From Flavobacteriales bacterium UBA1959 (GTDB lineage Bacteria; Bacteroidota; Bacteroidia; Flavobacteriales_D; Sanyastnellaceae): a DNA stretch of 12,661 bases. The position numbers were made by a program, and so were the translations under genes. The notes under the pieces are model-generated. The model saw only the letters and a list, made by a program, of their open reading frames with translations. It was not told the origin of the DNA and did no database searches. The stretch lies in the NCBI GenBank assembly GCA_002336085.1, contig DDEH01000111.1, positions 1,675 to 14,335 on the forward strand, read 5' to 3'. Positions 1 through 7,724 of this stretch are shown here, one piece after another (position 1 is the stretch's first letter; the number at the start of each line of letters is the position of its first letter).

Positions 1-20
1 AGGCACTGCCCCCGATTCAT
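1..20 (-). CDS. Possible 5' end of a further operon gene (partial)
   Basis: On the minus strand an ATG (20 to 18) overlaps the aroA stop TGA (19 to 17) in an ATGA arrangement, and its frame stays open to the window edge (reads M-N-R-G-Q-C). Two other junctions in this operon use the same ATGA overlap, which is the only reason to suspect a real gene start. Six codons are too few to recognise a product, so this may be chance. Confidence 0.22.
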
Positions 21-1309
21 TTTTTTTTCATTTCTAGTTTTGCGCCTAATACTTCAAGGTCATCGAAAAACTCGGGATAGCTTTTTGCAACGCATTCGGC
101 ATTTGCAATTGTAATTGGCTGGTCCCCTCGCATCCCCATTAGCGCGGCAGCCATAACGATTCTGTGATCTCCGTGTGATTCTATGGTCAGATTCGGACCG
201 TAATCAAGCTTACAGGGATGAATGGTCATTGTATCCGTTGACTCCTCGAGATCGATGACTACGTTGAGTTTAGACCATTCTTTTTGAAGCACAAGCGCCC
301 GATTCGATTCCTTGTGAATGAGGCGGTGGATGCCTTTCAGCTTGCTCGGTTTTTTTCCAAAAGATGCCAGCGCGCATAGCACTGGGAACAAATCAGGAGC
401 ATCGGTGAGGTCTATTGAAAAGGCGCGGACGGGTCGTTTGGCAACTTGGATACCTGTTTCAGTGCCAGATAAGGCACCACCTGCAAAAAGAAGTGCACCA
501 CGAATGGCTTCATCGGCCTGCGTGTATTGGCTATTGAGCCCGTCTATTTCGAGGCTCTGTTCTGCGCACAACATGCCGGCTACGGCTAAAGCTGCCGCAC
601 CTGACCAGTCGCCATCTATGGCGGCTTCCATGGGCTGATACTGTTGTCGGCCGGGAATGGAGAACTCAGTTAAGTCTGCATTCGATTCAATGGAAATTCC
701 AAAGTCTTCTAGTATTTCCAGCGTTAACACCACATAGGGCTTGCTGACCAAATTGCTCACTACAATGGAAGAGTCATTCGCCGCGCATGGAAGTGCCATG
801 AGCAGTCCAGTAAGAAATTGTGAACTCGTGGATCCATCCAAGTGAAACGTGCCTCCAGAAATGGTTGCTTTGAATGAAAGCGGGAATGATCCGTCGGTGC
901 CTTCCAATTCGCCCCCTAAGGCTTTAAACGCTTCGATTATTTCATGCATCGGACGATCGCACAAGCTTCCTTCCGCAGTCATCTCAATGATGGGGGAGGC
1001 CAATCCAGCAATGGGTGCAAATAAACGTGACCCAAGCCCCGATTCCAGCGGCGTTAATATCCCATCGCGCGAACGGGGATGACCATCTGTGCCAGCAATG
1101 GCGATATGGTTTTCACCCAATTCGATTTCGGCGCCGAGCTGCGATGCCATAAGCAGCGAAGCCGTACAATCATCAGCTTCGGAGAGGTTGTGAAAAATAG
1201 AAGTCCCATTGCTGAGAAGTGCTCCTGCGACCAGTCGTTGCATTACGGATTTGGAGGCAGGCGCATGAACGGTTCCAGCGAGTTGAGACGGCCAAACCGT
1301 TATGTTCAT
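17..1309 (-). CDS. aroA: 3-phosphoshikimate 1-carboxyvinyltransferase (EPSP synthase)
   Basis: Cytoplasmic enzyme that joins shikimate-3-phosphate and phosphoenolpyruvate to make EPSP, the sixth step towards chorismate. The 430 residues match the family's usual length. Visible active-site blocks are ASKS with K20/S21 and R25, the loop ESGLGSR at 89-95, DRPM at 118-121, GSTSSQFLTGLLMALP at 159-174, D306 in DAPD, KESNR at 333-337 (E334), GDHR at 380-383 and K409 in AKSYPEFF. These cover the substrate-binding and catalytic residues known from E. coli AroA. The loop at 89-95 replaces the usual NAGTAMR with a form that I recall as typical of Bacteroidota, leaving Leu at the E. coli T97 and P101 positions. 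The start ATG overlaps the ubiE stop as ATGA, so translation is probably coupled. The gene ends in three AAA codons (a run of nine A) directly before TGA. Confidence 0.96.
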   Translation of the reverse strand: MNITVWPSQLAGTVHAPASKSVMQRLVAGALLSNGTSIFHNLSEADDCTASLLMASQLGAEIELGENHIAIAGTDGHPRSRDGILTPLESGLGSRLFAPIAGLASPIIEMTAEGSLCDRPMHEIIEAFKALGGELEGTDGSFPLSFKATISGGTFHLDGSTSSQFLTGLLMALPCAANDSSIVVSNLVSKPYVVLTLEILEDFGISIESNADLTEFSIPGRQQYQPMEAAIDGDWSGAAALAVAGMLCAEQSLEIDGLNSQYTQADEAIRGALLFAGGALSGTETGIQVAKRPVRAFSIDLTDAPDLFPVLCALASFGKKPSKLKGIHRLIHKESNRALVLQKEWSKLNVVIDLEESTDTMTIHPCKLDYGPNLTIESHGDHRIVMAAALMGMRGDQPITIANAECVAKSYPEFFDDLEVLGAKLEMKKK

Positions 1310-2064
1310 TTGATGCCTGTGTAGATGCTAGCGATTCCACCTGTCAGTGCGATGCACTCACAGTTTTTGTAGCCACAGCTTTCCATGATTTTCATAAACT
1401 TGTCGCCCTCTGGAAAGGCCTGAACACTTTCTGGCAGATAGGTATAGGCAGCGGCATCCTTTGAAACGAGCTTTCCAATGGTAGGCATGACGAATCGAAA
1501 ATAGAATGCAAACAGTTGTTTCATAGGAAACCGTCGAGGTTTTGAAAATTCAAGTACGATTCCCAAGCCCCCAGGCTTTAAGGTTCTGTGCATTTCGGCC
1601 AACCCTCGATCCAGGTACTCAAAGTTGCGAACGCCAAATGCGACAGTAAATGCGTCAAATGTTCCAGTTTGAAACGGGAGATTTGCGCTATCTCCTTCCA
1701 TGAGTTCGATTCGATCGTCCCAGCCTCGCTTTCGGATTTTTTGGCGGCCTACATCGAGCATGCCGGGAGAGATATCTACTCCGGTAATGTGTATATCGTT
1801 CAGCCCCATGCGCACAGCTTCTATCGCAAAATCTGCGGTACCGGTGGCCATATCCATGATTTTCGATCCAACTGCTGCGTCGCTCTTAGCGAGGTGCTGC
1901 TTTAAAATTCGGATGGATTTTTTACGCCACAAGACGTCAATTCCAAAAGAAAAAAGGTGGTTAAGAAAGTCATAGCTGTGCGCGATGTTATCAAACATGC
2001 GGGCAACTTGTTCCTTTTTGGATTCTTCATCCGGAGCCGAGTAAGGTGTTATGCGTGTTCCCAT
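1306..2064 (-). CDS. ubiE: Demethylmenaquinone methyltransferase (UbiE/MenG family)
   Basis: S-adenosylmethionine-dependent C-methyltransferase that converts demethylmenaquinone to menaquinone, the last step of respiratory quinone synthesis. Bacteroidota generally use menaquinone, so the MenG role is likelier than the ubiquinone one. The 252 residues match the family length. Seen are the N-terminal family block VARMFDNIAHSYDFLNHLFS (20-39) with GIDVLWRKK after it, SAM motif I MDMATGTADF (70-79), the acidic residue D97 in GVDIS, GDSANLPF (124-131), FGVRNF (143-148) and the second family signature LEFSKP (171-176). The start ATG lies 9 bp after the upstream trkH-type gene, and the stop overlaps the aroA start as ATGA. 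Its place beside aroA fits a shared link to chorismate, the precursor of the menaquinone ring, but co-regulation is inference. Confidence 0.95.
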   Translation of the reverse strand: MGTRITPYSAPDEESKKEQVARMFDNIAHSYDFLNHLFSFGIDVLWRKKSIRILKQHLAKSDAAVGSKIMDMATGTADFAIEAVRMGLNDIHITGVDISPGMLDVGRQKIRKRGWDDRIELMEGDSANLPFQTGTFDAFTVAFGVRNFEYLDRGLAEMHRTLKPGGLGIVLEFSKPRRFPMKQLFAFYFRFVMPTIGKLVSKDAAAYTYLPESVQAFPEGDKFMKIMESCGYKNCECIALTGGIASIYTGIK

Positions 2065-2073
2065 GCTGTTGTC

Positions 2074-3900
2074 CTATCCGACCATCGTATGGCCTTCCGG
2101 ATATTTGATGTGTGTTTGTGTCAATCTTCCGCTAAGTGCATATGCAACGGTGAGTGTTCCTACACGGCCAACAAACATGCTGACAATAACGATAGCTTTG
2201 CCATAGCCGCTGAGCATTGGCGTGATGCCGGTGCTCAGCCCCACGGTTCCAAAGGCACTTACCTCCTCAAAAATGAGATCGAGTATGTCGCGATCTGGCA
2301 TGCTTAAGATGTGTTGTTCAGATATGCATAACATGAAAATCGCAATGGTGTTCCCCAACATGAAGAAAAGAAGAACACTGTATGCTCTAGAGCGCAACTC
2401 TTCGGGTATGGTTCGTTTGAAAAGCTGCACGTGATCGAGGCTTCTCACGGTTCTCCATACATCTGCTAATACGATTGAAAGTGTAGACGTCTTGATGCCT
2501 CCTCCCGTTGAGCTTGAGGATGCACCAATGAACATTAGAACAATAAACAGAAATAACATAGGTATTCCGATTTGACCAATGTCGATGGTGTTGAATCCAC
2601 TAGTCCGCGTAACACTTTGAAAAACGGAAGTAGTTAGCTGACCAAATGAACTCATGCCAGCAAGTGTGCCGTCTTGCTCGAGCAGCCAGAAACTGATAGC
2701 TCCTATGCCCACGAGGCCAAGCGAAAAATACAGCGCGATTTTCGTGGCAAATGTGATGTGCTTCCACGGTTGATTCATGCGCTCACGCAATCGATCAAAA
2801 CCGAAGAGATCAAATATGGCGACCATGCCTAGCGCTCCAAAGAATACCAATGCTGTAATGATCCAATGAATTCCATAATTGCTGCTAACAGCCGGATTTG
2901 AAAACCCACCAGTAAACAGAGTGATTCCCGCGCTATTGAAGGCGGATACAGAGTGAAACAATGAATAAAACCAAGTTCTCCCATTGCTGAGGTTCGGCAG
3001 GCTATCGGACCATAACAAAAACATGCAAAACGCACCGATCATCTCAATACCGATGCACCATAGTAGCACTTTGCCGAGCAGTCCACTGCTCGCATTAAAG
3101 GTATCTCGATTCACGAAGTCCTCAATCACTTCGTGTTGCCGAACCCCAAGGCCAAATTTGGAGGCGAGCACTAAGAACGAACCAAATGCAATCAAATTCA
3201 ACCCGCCTATTTGAATTAAGAAGAGAAGCACGACTTGTCCTTTGTAACTGAAAAATGAGATTGTATCGACCACCATTAGTCCCGTGACGCATGTGGCACT
3301 GGTGGAGGTGAATAGCGCATCTAAAAAGTTCATGCTGCCCGGAGCATTCGTCATTTCAGGCAGCATCAAAAGCACTGTTCCAGCTGTAATAATGCCCAAA
3401 AAACTCATGATGAAGATGATGGCGGGATTGAGCCGAACCCGCGGCAAAACGGACCCTTCTCGAATGAGCTCGGCCACTACAATGGTAAAGAAGTAACCCT
3501 GAATAAAAAGCGTGCTAAAGTCCGAAATGGATTCGAAGCCTATGGCATTGGAAAGACGGCTAATTAGCAATTCGCCCGTCAACAGGTCACTGGCGCCCTC
3601 GACGATGAGGACGGTCATCACCGCCGCTTCGAACCACGTTCTTCGAATGAACTGAACGGGGTTATAGTCATAGAGTATACGGGTGATGTACTGGAGGACA
3701 TAAAAAGCAAAGGTGCCTTTGACAAATCCCAACAATTGTGCGGCAGTTTCGCTTTCATTGGGGTAGCCATAATAAATGGCCAAAATGAACAGAGCAGAGG
3801 AAGAAACGATCAGATTGAACAATTTTAATCCACTCAAAACGCGCTCTTTTGAGCCGTACAAGAATACATTGATTCGTTCCCTGATTTCTTGGATTTTCAT
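2074..3900 (-). CDS. TrkH/KtrB-family potassium transporter subunit with N-terminal membrane extension
   Basis: Inner-membrane K+ (possibly Na+-coupled) translocation subunit of a Trk/Ktr system. Four pore-loop repeats are visible: SATCVTGL (201-208), SAFNSAGI (319-326), SVTRTSGFN (429-437) and SAFGTVGLS (548-556). The intramembrane loop after the third repeat reads GASSSSTGGGIKT (459-471), and GRVGTLTVAYAL (578-589) is the conserved last-helix motif. At 608 residues it is longer than E. coli TrkH (about 480). The excess is an N-terminal region of about 155 residues with roughly four hydrophobic segments (near 23-46, 56-78, 88-110, 127-146) before the usual core. Such long forms are, as I recall, common in Bacteroidota. 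The cytoplasmic partner (TrkA/KtrA) is not in the window. The start ATG overlaps the upstream kinase stop as ATGA; the stop is TAG, 9 bp before ubiE. Confidence 0.92.
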   Translation of the reverse strand: MKIQEIRERINVFLYGSKERVLSGLKLFNLIVSSSALFILAIYYGYPNESETAAQLLGFVKGTFAFYVLQYITRILYDYNPVQFIRRTWFEAAVMTVLIVEGASDLLTGELLISRLSNAIGFESISDFSTLFIQGYFFTIVVAELIREGSVLPRVRLNPAIIFIMSFLGIITAGTVLLMLPEMTNAPGSMNFLDALFTSTSATCVTGLMVVDTISFFSYKGQVVLLFLIQIGGLNLIAFGSFLVLASKFGLGVRQHEVIEDFVNRDTFNASSGLLGKVLLWCIGIEMIGAFCMFLLWSDSLPNLSNGRTWFYSLFHSVSAFNSAGITLFTGGFSNPAVSSNYGIHWIITALVFFGALGMVAIFDLFGFDRLRERMNQPWKHITFATKIALYFSLGLVGIGAISFWLLEQDGTLAGMSSFGQLTTSVFQSVTRTSGFNTIDIGQIGIPMLFLFIVLMFIGASSSSTGGGIKTSTLSIVLADVWRTVRSLDHVQLFKRTIPEELRSRAYSVLLFFMLGNTIAIFMLCISEQHILSMPDRDILDLIFEEVSAFGTVGLSTGITPMLSGYGKAIVIVSMFVGRVGTLTVAYALSGRLTQTHIKYPEGHTMVG

Positions 3901-4919
3901 CGCGAAAGGGTAGCGGCCTTTATGGAATTACTGTGCTTCTTCCACTCCGCCTTAAGGTGTTCTAGGTCCACAGGCACGACCCCAACTTTTTCACAAACCA
4001 ATCCACCCGCTAGGTTGGATAGGGCAGCAATATCCATGATGGGTACTTCTAGCGCGAGCAAAAAGGAGGCCACGGCGATGACTGCATCACCGGCTCCGCT
4101 GACATCCATGATTTCTCGCTCAAATGCGGAAATGCGGCAGTAACTTGTATTGCTTTCGGGAGAATAAAAGCAAACCCCTCGTTCACTGAGCGTTACCATT
4201 GAGATTGAGGGTTTCAAAAGATCATGCATGCGATGCACACCTCGTTCAATGCTCCCGTCATTTTCTTTTTCAATGGCCATTGCCATTCCCTCGCCCAATT
4301 CTTTAAGATTTGGCTTAAACAGTGTCACTCCCTTGTAGCTCGTAAAATGAGCAAATTTTGGATCAACAGTTGTTTTTATGTTGCGGAGATTGGCAGCGTC
4401 AATAAGCGCTTTAATGACACGATCGGTCAGGACACCTTTGTCGTAATCTTCGAAAATCACCACATTGGGCTGAATGTCGTCGAGCAATGACTCGCACCGC
4501 TGAATCAGCTCCTCCTCGAGTTCCAATGAGATGTCTGTGGTCACTTCTTCATCCACACGGACCAATTGCTGCCCGTTGCTTATCACCCTCGTTTTTACGG
4601 TGGTCGGACGGCTATTGGTGAGCAGCAACGCAGAGGAACCCACGCTCAATTGATTCAACAGTGATTCAATAGTTTTTCCTGCGGGGTCATTGCCAATCAC
4701 TGACGCGATATGCACATGAGCGCCCACAGCAAGTAAATTCTTGACGACATTGGCTGCTCCGCCAAGCCTTGATTCTTTCGAATGGACATCAACGACGGGA
4801 ACGGGTGCTTCAGGAGAGATGCGATTCACATGGCCTACCATGTACGCATCCAGCATCACATCACCAATCACCAAGGCGATTACATTCTGACCGGAACTTA
4901 GGGCACTGTTGGCATCCAT
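3897..4919 (-). CDS. rfaE1: PfkB-family sugar kinase, probable D-glycero-beta-D-manno-heptose-7-phosphate kinase
   Basis: Probable cytoplasmic kinase that phosphorylates heptose-7-phosphate at C1 on the way to ADP-heptose for lipopolysaccharide. It has 340 residues from ATG 4919. An open frame continues upstream only to a GTG at 5030, which lies deep inside the preceding gene, and conserved sequence begins right after ATG 4919, so that start is preferred. Motifs typical of the kinase half of HldE are GDVMLDAYMVG (19-29), RISPEAPVPVV (33-43), GGAANV (53-58), TTVKTRVISNGQQLVRVDEE (106-125), DYDKG (158-162), DPK (186-188), KPNLKE (202-207) and the ribokinase signature DVSGAGD (272-278), with D278 the expected catalytic base. 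The cytidylyltransferase half of bifunctional HldE is absent, so that step must be encoded elsewhere. Exact sugar substrate is inferred; another PfkB specificity is possible. Confidence 0.85.
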   Translation of the reverse strand: MDANSALSSGQNVIALVIGDVMLDAYMVGHVNRISPEAPVPVVDVHSKESRLGGAANVVKNLLAVGAHVHIASVIGNDPAGKTIESLLNQLSVGSSALLLTNSRPTTVKTRVISNGQQLVRVDEEVTTDISLELEEELIQRCESLLDDIQPNVVIFEDYDKGVLTDRVIKALIDAANLRNIKTTVDPKFAHFTSYKGVTLFKPNLKELGEGMAMAIEKENDGSIERGVHRMHDLLKPSISMVTLSERGVCFYSPESNTSYCRISAFEREIMDVSGAGDAVIAVASFLLALEVPIMDIAALSNLAGGLVCEKVGVVPVDLEHLKAEWKKHSNSIKAATLSR

Positions 4920-4942
4920 GATACGAAGGTAGTGTGCGGGGG

Positions 4943-6139
4943 TTAATGCAGCGCTTCTACAGCTTTTGAAATTCGTCGCAGGGCTTCTTCTAATTGAGCT
5001 TCGGAAGCGGCATAGGAGAGGCGAATACACTCTGGAGTTCCAAATGCGCCACCACCAACAGTTGCGACGTTGGCTTCTTCGAGCAAGTACATCGAAAAGT
5101 CTTGGGCATTGTTTATTTTTCGATCGCCTGCAGTCTTTCCGAATAAATCACTCACGTCAGGAAACAAATAAAAGGCTCCCATTGGCTTATTGACTTTCAT
5201 CCCCGGAATTGCTCTCATACCGGCAATCATGATGTCGCGCCGCTTCAGGAATGCTTCCTTCATTTCATCAGCAATGGAAGGATCTGCAGAAACAGCGGCA
5301 CCGGCTGCAACTTGTGCAATGCTGCATGGGGCGGATGTGACCTGGCCTTGTACTTTGGAACATGCTTTTGCAATCCAAGCGGGCGCACCAATATAGCCCA
5401 ATCGCCATCCTGTCATTGCAAATCCCTTGGATACCCCGTTGACCGTAATGACTCGGTCTTTCAATTCGCGAATCGTCCCAATAGAAGCGTGTTTGCCAGT
5501 GAAGTTGATCAATTCATAAATTTCATCGCTGATGATGTATACATGTGGATGCCGTTTCAAAACGTCGGCAAGTGCATCAATTTCTTCTTGGGTGTAAACC
5601 GATCCCGACGGATTGCATGGAGAAGAATAAATCAACAACCGTGTTTTGTCGTTGATTGCTGCTTCAAGTGCTTCGGGTTGAATTTTAAAATCATGATCAA
5701 TCGAAGTGGCCAGAACGCGCGACGTGCCTCCGGCCAGCGCAACCATGTCAGCATAGCTTACCCAATATGGCGCGGGTAAAATGACCTCTTCTCCCGGATC
5801 AACCAAAGACAATACAACATTGGTAATGCTCTGTTTGGCTCCATTGGAGACCACGATTTGATCTGGTGCGTAATCCAAGCCATTGTCTCTTTTGAATTTG
5901 AGGCTGATGGCTTCACGAACTTCTTGAATGCCCGGTACCGGCGTGTAATGCGTGATGTTATCTTCGATTGCCTTGATTCCGGCAGCCTTTAATACTTCAG
6001 GAGTATCAAAGTCTGGCTCACCGAGTGAGAGTGAAATAACATCAATGCCTGACTTTTTCAATTCCGTGGCTTTTCGTGCCATGGCAATGGTGGCAGACTC
6101 GGATAGTCGGTTGAGCAGTTGAGAAGTACGTGGCGTCAT
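4943..6139 (-). CDS. aspC: Class I pyridoxal-phosphate aminotransferase (aspartate aminotransferase type)
   Basis: Cytoplasmic transaminase, probably interconverting aspartate/2-oxoglutarate and oxaloacetate/glutamate. It has 398 residues from ATG 6139, normal for the bacterial subgroup Ib (beta). Seen are SLGEPDFDTP (38-47), HYTPVPG (64-70), SNGAKQ (98-103), PYWVSY (124-129), NPSGSVY (176-182), SDEIYE (204-209) with D205 and Y208 for the cofactor ring, and SKGFAMTGWRLGY (237-249) with K238 as the PLP lysine. R373 in CIRLSYA should bind the substrate alpha-carboxylate. A GTG at 6169 would add ten residues but lies only about 14 bases from a candidate promoter and adds nothing conserved, so ATG 6139 is chosen. 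It heads a compact operon, 23 bp before the kinase. Some group-Ib enzymes also act on prephenate, and aroA in the same operon makes that worth testing. The exact substrate cannot be read from the sequence. Confidence 0.92.
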   Translation of the reverse strand: MTPRTSQLLNRLSESATIAMARKATELKKSGIDVISLSLGEPDFDTPEVLKAAGIKAIEDNITHYTPVPGIQEVREAISLKFKRDNGLDYAPDQIVVSNGAKQSITNVVLSLVDPGEEVILPAPYWVSYADMVALAGGTSRVLATSIDHDFKIQPEALEAAINDKTRLLIYSSPCNPSGSVYTQEEIDALADVLKRHPHVYIISDEIYELINFTGKHASIGTIRELKDRVITVNGVSKGFAMTGWRLGYIGAPAWIAKACSKVQGQVTSAPCSIAQVAAGAAVSADPSIADEMKEAFLKRRDIMIAGMRAIPGMKVNKPMGAFYLFPDVSDLFGKTAGDRKINNAQDFSMYLLEEANVATVGGGAFGTPECIRLSYAASEAQLEEALRRISKAVEALH

Positions 6140-6180
6140 AGTGAGCGGGAAGTTCAAGTGTAAAAACACATAAATGAAGG

Positions 6181-6199
6181 CGCAAATCTAATATTTGCG
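6181..6199. repeat. Perfect 7-bp inverted repeat between symporter and aminotransferase genes
   Basis: CGCAAAT and ATTTGCG flank the 5-base spacer CTAAT with no mismatch. It lies 23 bp past the symporter stop and 42 bp before the aminotransferase ATG. It could be a weak hairpin at the end of the symporter transcript (there is no clear T-run after it), an operator over the candidate promoter it contains, or both. Confidence 0.5.
6183..6190 (-). promoter_or_regulatory. Candidate Bacteroidota -7 promoter element for the aspC-rfaE1-trkH-ubiE-aroA operon
   Basis: The minus strand reads TAGATTTG, a full match to the known Bacteroidota -7 consensus TAnnTTTG. Transcription would begin near 6176-6179 and give a leader of about 40 bases before ATG 6139. 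No good TTG -33 element sits at the expected distance (the best is TTC, 16 bases away), so the call rests on the -7 match and its position in the only real gap ahead of the operon. Confidence 0.4.
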
Positions 6200-6221
6200 G
6201 CAATGCGAATGGTCTGTTAAT

Positions 6222-7724
6222 CTACTTTTTGCCAGAAACTAGGGCTACTGTCCCTAGTCCTAGAAACGTTATCAGTCCATTTACCGGAAGCAATGCGAAA
6301 CCAAAACTGAATCCATGTCTGGTGGAGAGGTAGGTTTCAAGTCCGTAGCAAGCAATAGGTGCTAAAATGGCCACGACAGGAATGAAGCGGTCTGCGGGCC
6401 GAAGCGATGTCGCAAGCCCAAAGGCAAATAACCCAAGAATGGGGCCGTAAGTGTAATTTGCGGCGGTAAAAATCGCGGCAACAACACTGGTGTCGTTGGC
6501 GGAACTAAAAGCCATGATGACCATGAAAAGAGCAATGGTCATTATGATATGAACGATATTTCTTTGTTTTTTGGCCGCGGCAGGCTTCATCTTTTCCGTG
6601 CCCAAGATATCAACGCAAACAGATGTTGTCAATGCTGTGAGGGCGCTGTCTGCAGAACTGAAAGCAGAGGCAAGAAGCCCGATGAGGAAAATCAATCCTA
6701 GACCAATTCCCATTCCCGAGTCCAACGCAACCGTAGGGTAGAGGCTGTCCGCGCGTTCAATGGTAATTCCGTTTGCCTCAGCCCAGGTATAGAGGAGCGC
6801 GCCAAGCGCCAAGAACAAGACGTTTACAAGCACTAGGACCACCGAAAAGCTTCCCATGTTCAGTCGTGCTTCTTTGAGGTTGCGACAGGCAAGATTCTTT
6901 TGCATCATGTCCTGGTCCATGCCCGTCATGGCCGTGGCTACAAAAGCTCCAGCGAGCAAATGCTTGACCAAGTGATTGGAGGCTTTCCAATCCTCCCATA
7001 CCACCCATTGGCTCCAGGGCGATGCTGCAATGCGTCCGGGAACCTCAGCCCAAGACCAATCAAGGGCTTGAACGATGGCGTTCCCTGAGTATACCACAGC
7101 GATTAACATTGCCGCAGTTTGAATTGTGTCAGTCCAAACAATGGTCCCCAAGCCTCCTCGTCGTGTATAGCCCCATATGACCGAAAGGATTACGGCCACG
7201 GCTGCAGCATACCCCACTGGTATGTCGACCAAATTGAAGGCTGTCCAATGCACATCCCAGCCCAAGGGCTTCAAAACAAATAAATCCAGCACTAGGGCAA
7301 TAAGGAACAATCGAAATGAAGCGCCAATGGTGCGTGAAAGAATAAAAAAAGCAGCGCCTGTTTTGTACGCACGTTTCCCGAAGCGGGATTCGAAATAGCC
7401 ATAAATACTCGTCAAACCCATTCGATAATACAGCGGCATCAGCACAGCCATGATAAATCCGTACCCGATTAAATATCCCAACACCATTTGCATGTAAGTG
7501 AATCCTTGGCTTTCCACCCAACCAGGAACACTGATGAATGTTACACCACTGAGCGATGCGCCTAGCATACCAAAGGCCACAGCATACCAAGGTGCTGACT
7601 TATTTGCAGCAAAAAAATGCTGGCTATCATCGCCGTGAATAGCTCTGCGGTTGGTCCAGCGGGCAATGCCGAGCAACACAAGAACGTAAGTAAAAAATAC
7701 ACCAATGACCAACTGAGGATTCAT
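6222..7724 (-). CDS. Sodium:solute symporter (SSS family), substrate unknown
   Basis: Inner-membrane Na+-driven importer with many hydrophobic helices over about 500 residues, the usual SSS length. Seen (numbered from ATG 7724) are GASLSGVTFISVPGW early, SRTIGASFRLFLIALVLD, GGLGTIVWTDTIQT (about 190-203), TGMDQDMMQKNLACRN (about 267-282) and SAFSSADSALTALTTS (about 353-368), where the Ser/Thr-rich segment matches the known Na+ site on the eighth core helix. An in-frame ATG at 7745 would add only seven residues (MLSHLWH). ATG 7724 is preferred because it begins directly before the first helix and because the ATG sits at one end of the inverted repeat shared with recR. SSS members carry sugars, amino acids, vitamins or anions, and nothing here fixes the substrate. 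The next gene on this strand starts 82 bp downstream. Confidence 0.9.
   Translation of the reverse strand: MNPQLVIGVFFTYVLVLLGIARWTNRRAIHGDDSQHFFAANKSAPWYAVAFGMLGASLSGVTFISVPGWVESQGFTYMQMVLGYLIGYGFIMAVLMPLYYRMGLTSIYGYFESRFGKRAYKTGAAFFILSRTIGASFRLFLIALVLDLFVLKPLGWDVHWTAFNLVDIPVGYAAAVAVILSVIWGYTRRGGLGTIVWTDTIQTAAMLIAVVYSGNAIVQALDWSWAEVPGRIAASPWSQWVVWEDWKASNHLVKHLLAGAFVATAMTGMDQDMMQKNLACRNLKEARLNMGSFSVVLVLVNVLFLALGALLYTWAEANGITIERADSLYPTVALDSGMGIGLGLIFLIGLLASAFSSADSALTALTTSVCVDILGTEKMKPAAAKKQRNIVHIIMTIALFMVIMAFSSANDTSVVAAIFTAANYTYGPILGLFAFGLATSLRPADRFIPVVAILAPIACYGLETYLSTRHGFSFGFALLPVNGLITFLGLGTVALVSGKK

Noticed and set aside
4920..5030. Extended heptose-kinase start (GTG 5030) overlapping the aminotransferase gene by 88 bp
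   Set aside because: The added 37 residues are not kinase-like and duplicate the aminotransferase C-terminal coding region; ATG 4919 directly precedes the conserved start.
5312..5779. 155-codon plus-strand frame opposite the aminotransferase
   Set aside because: The minus-strand frame carries all the aminotransferase motifs including the PLP lysine; this frame has none.
6140..6169. Ten-residue aminotransferase extension from GTG 6169
   Set aside because: It would start about 14 bases from the candidate -7 element and adds no conserved residues; ATG 6139 fits the family.
7129..7590. 153-codon frame inside the symporter gene on the same strand
   Set aside because: It is an out-of-frame reading of the symporter membrane region; its Cys/Trp/Arg-rich composition is typical of a shifted frame.
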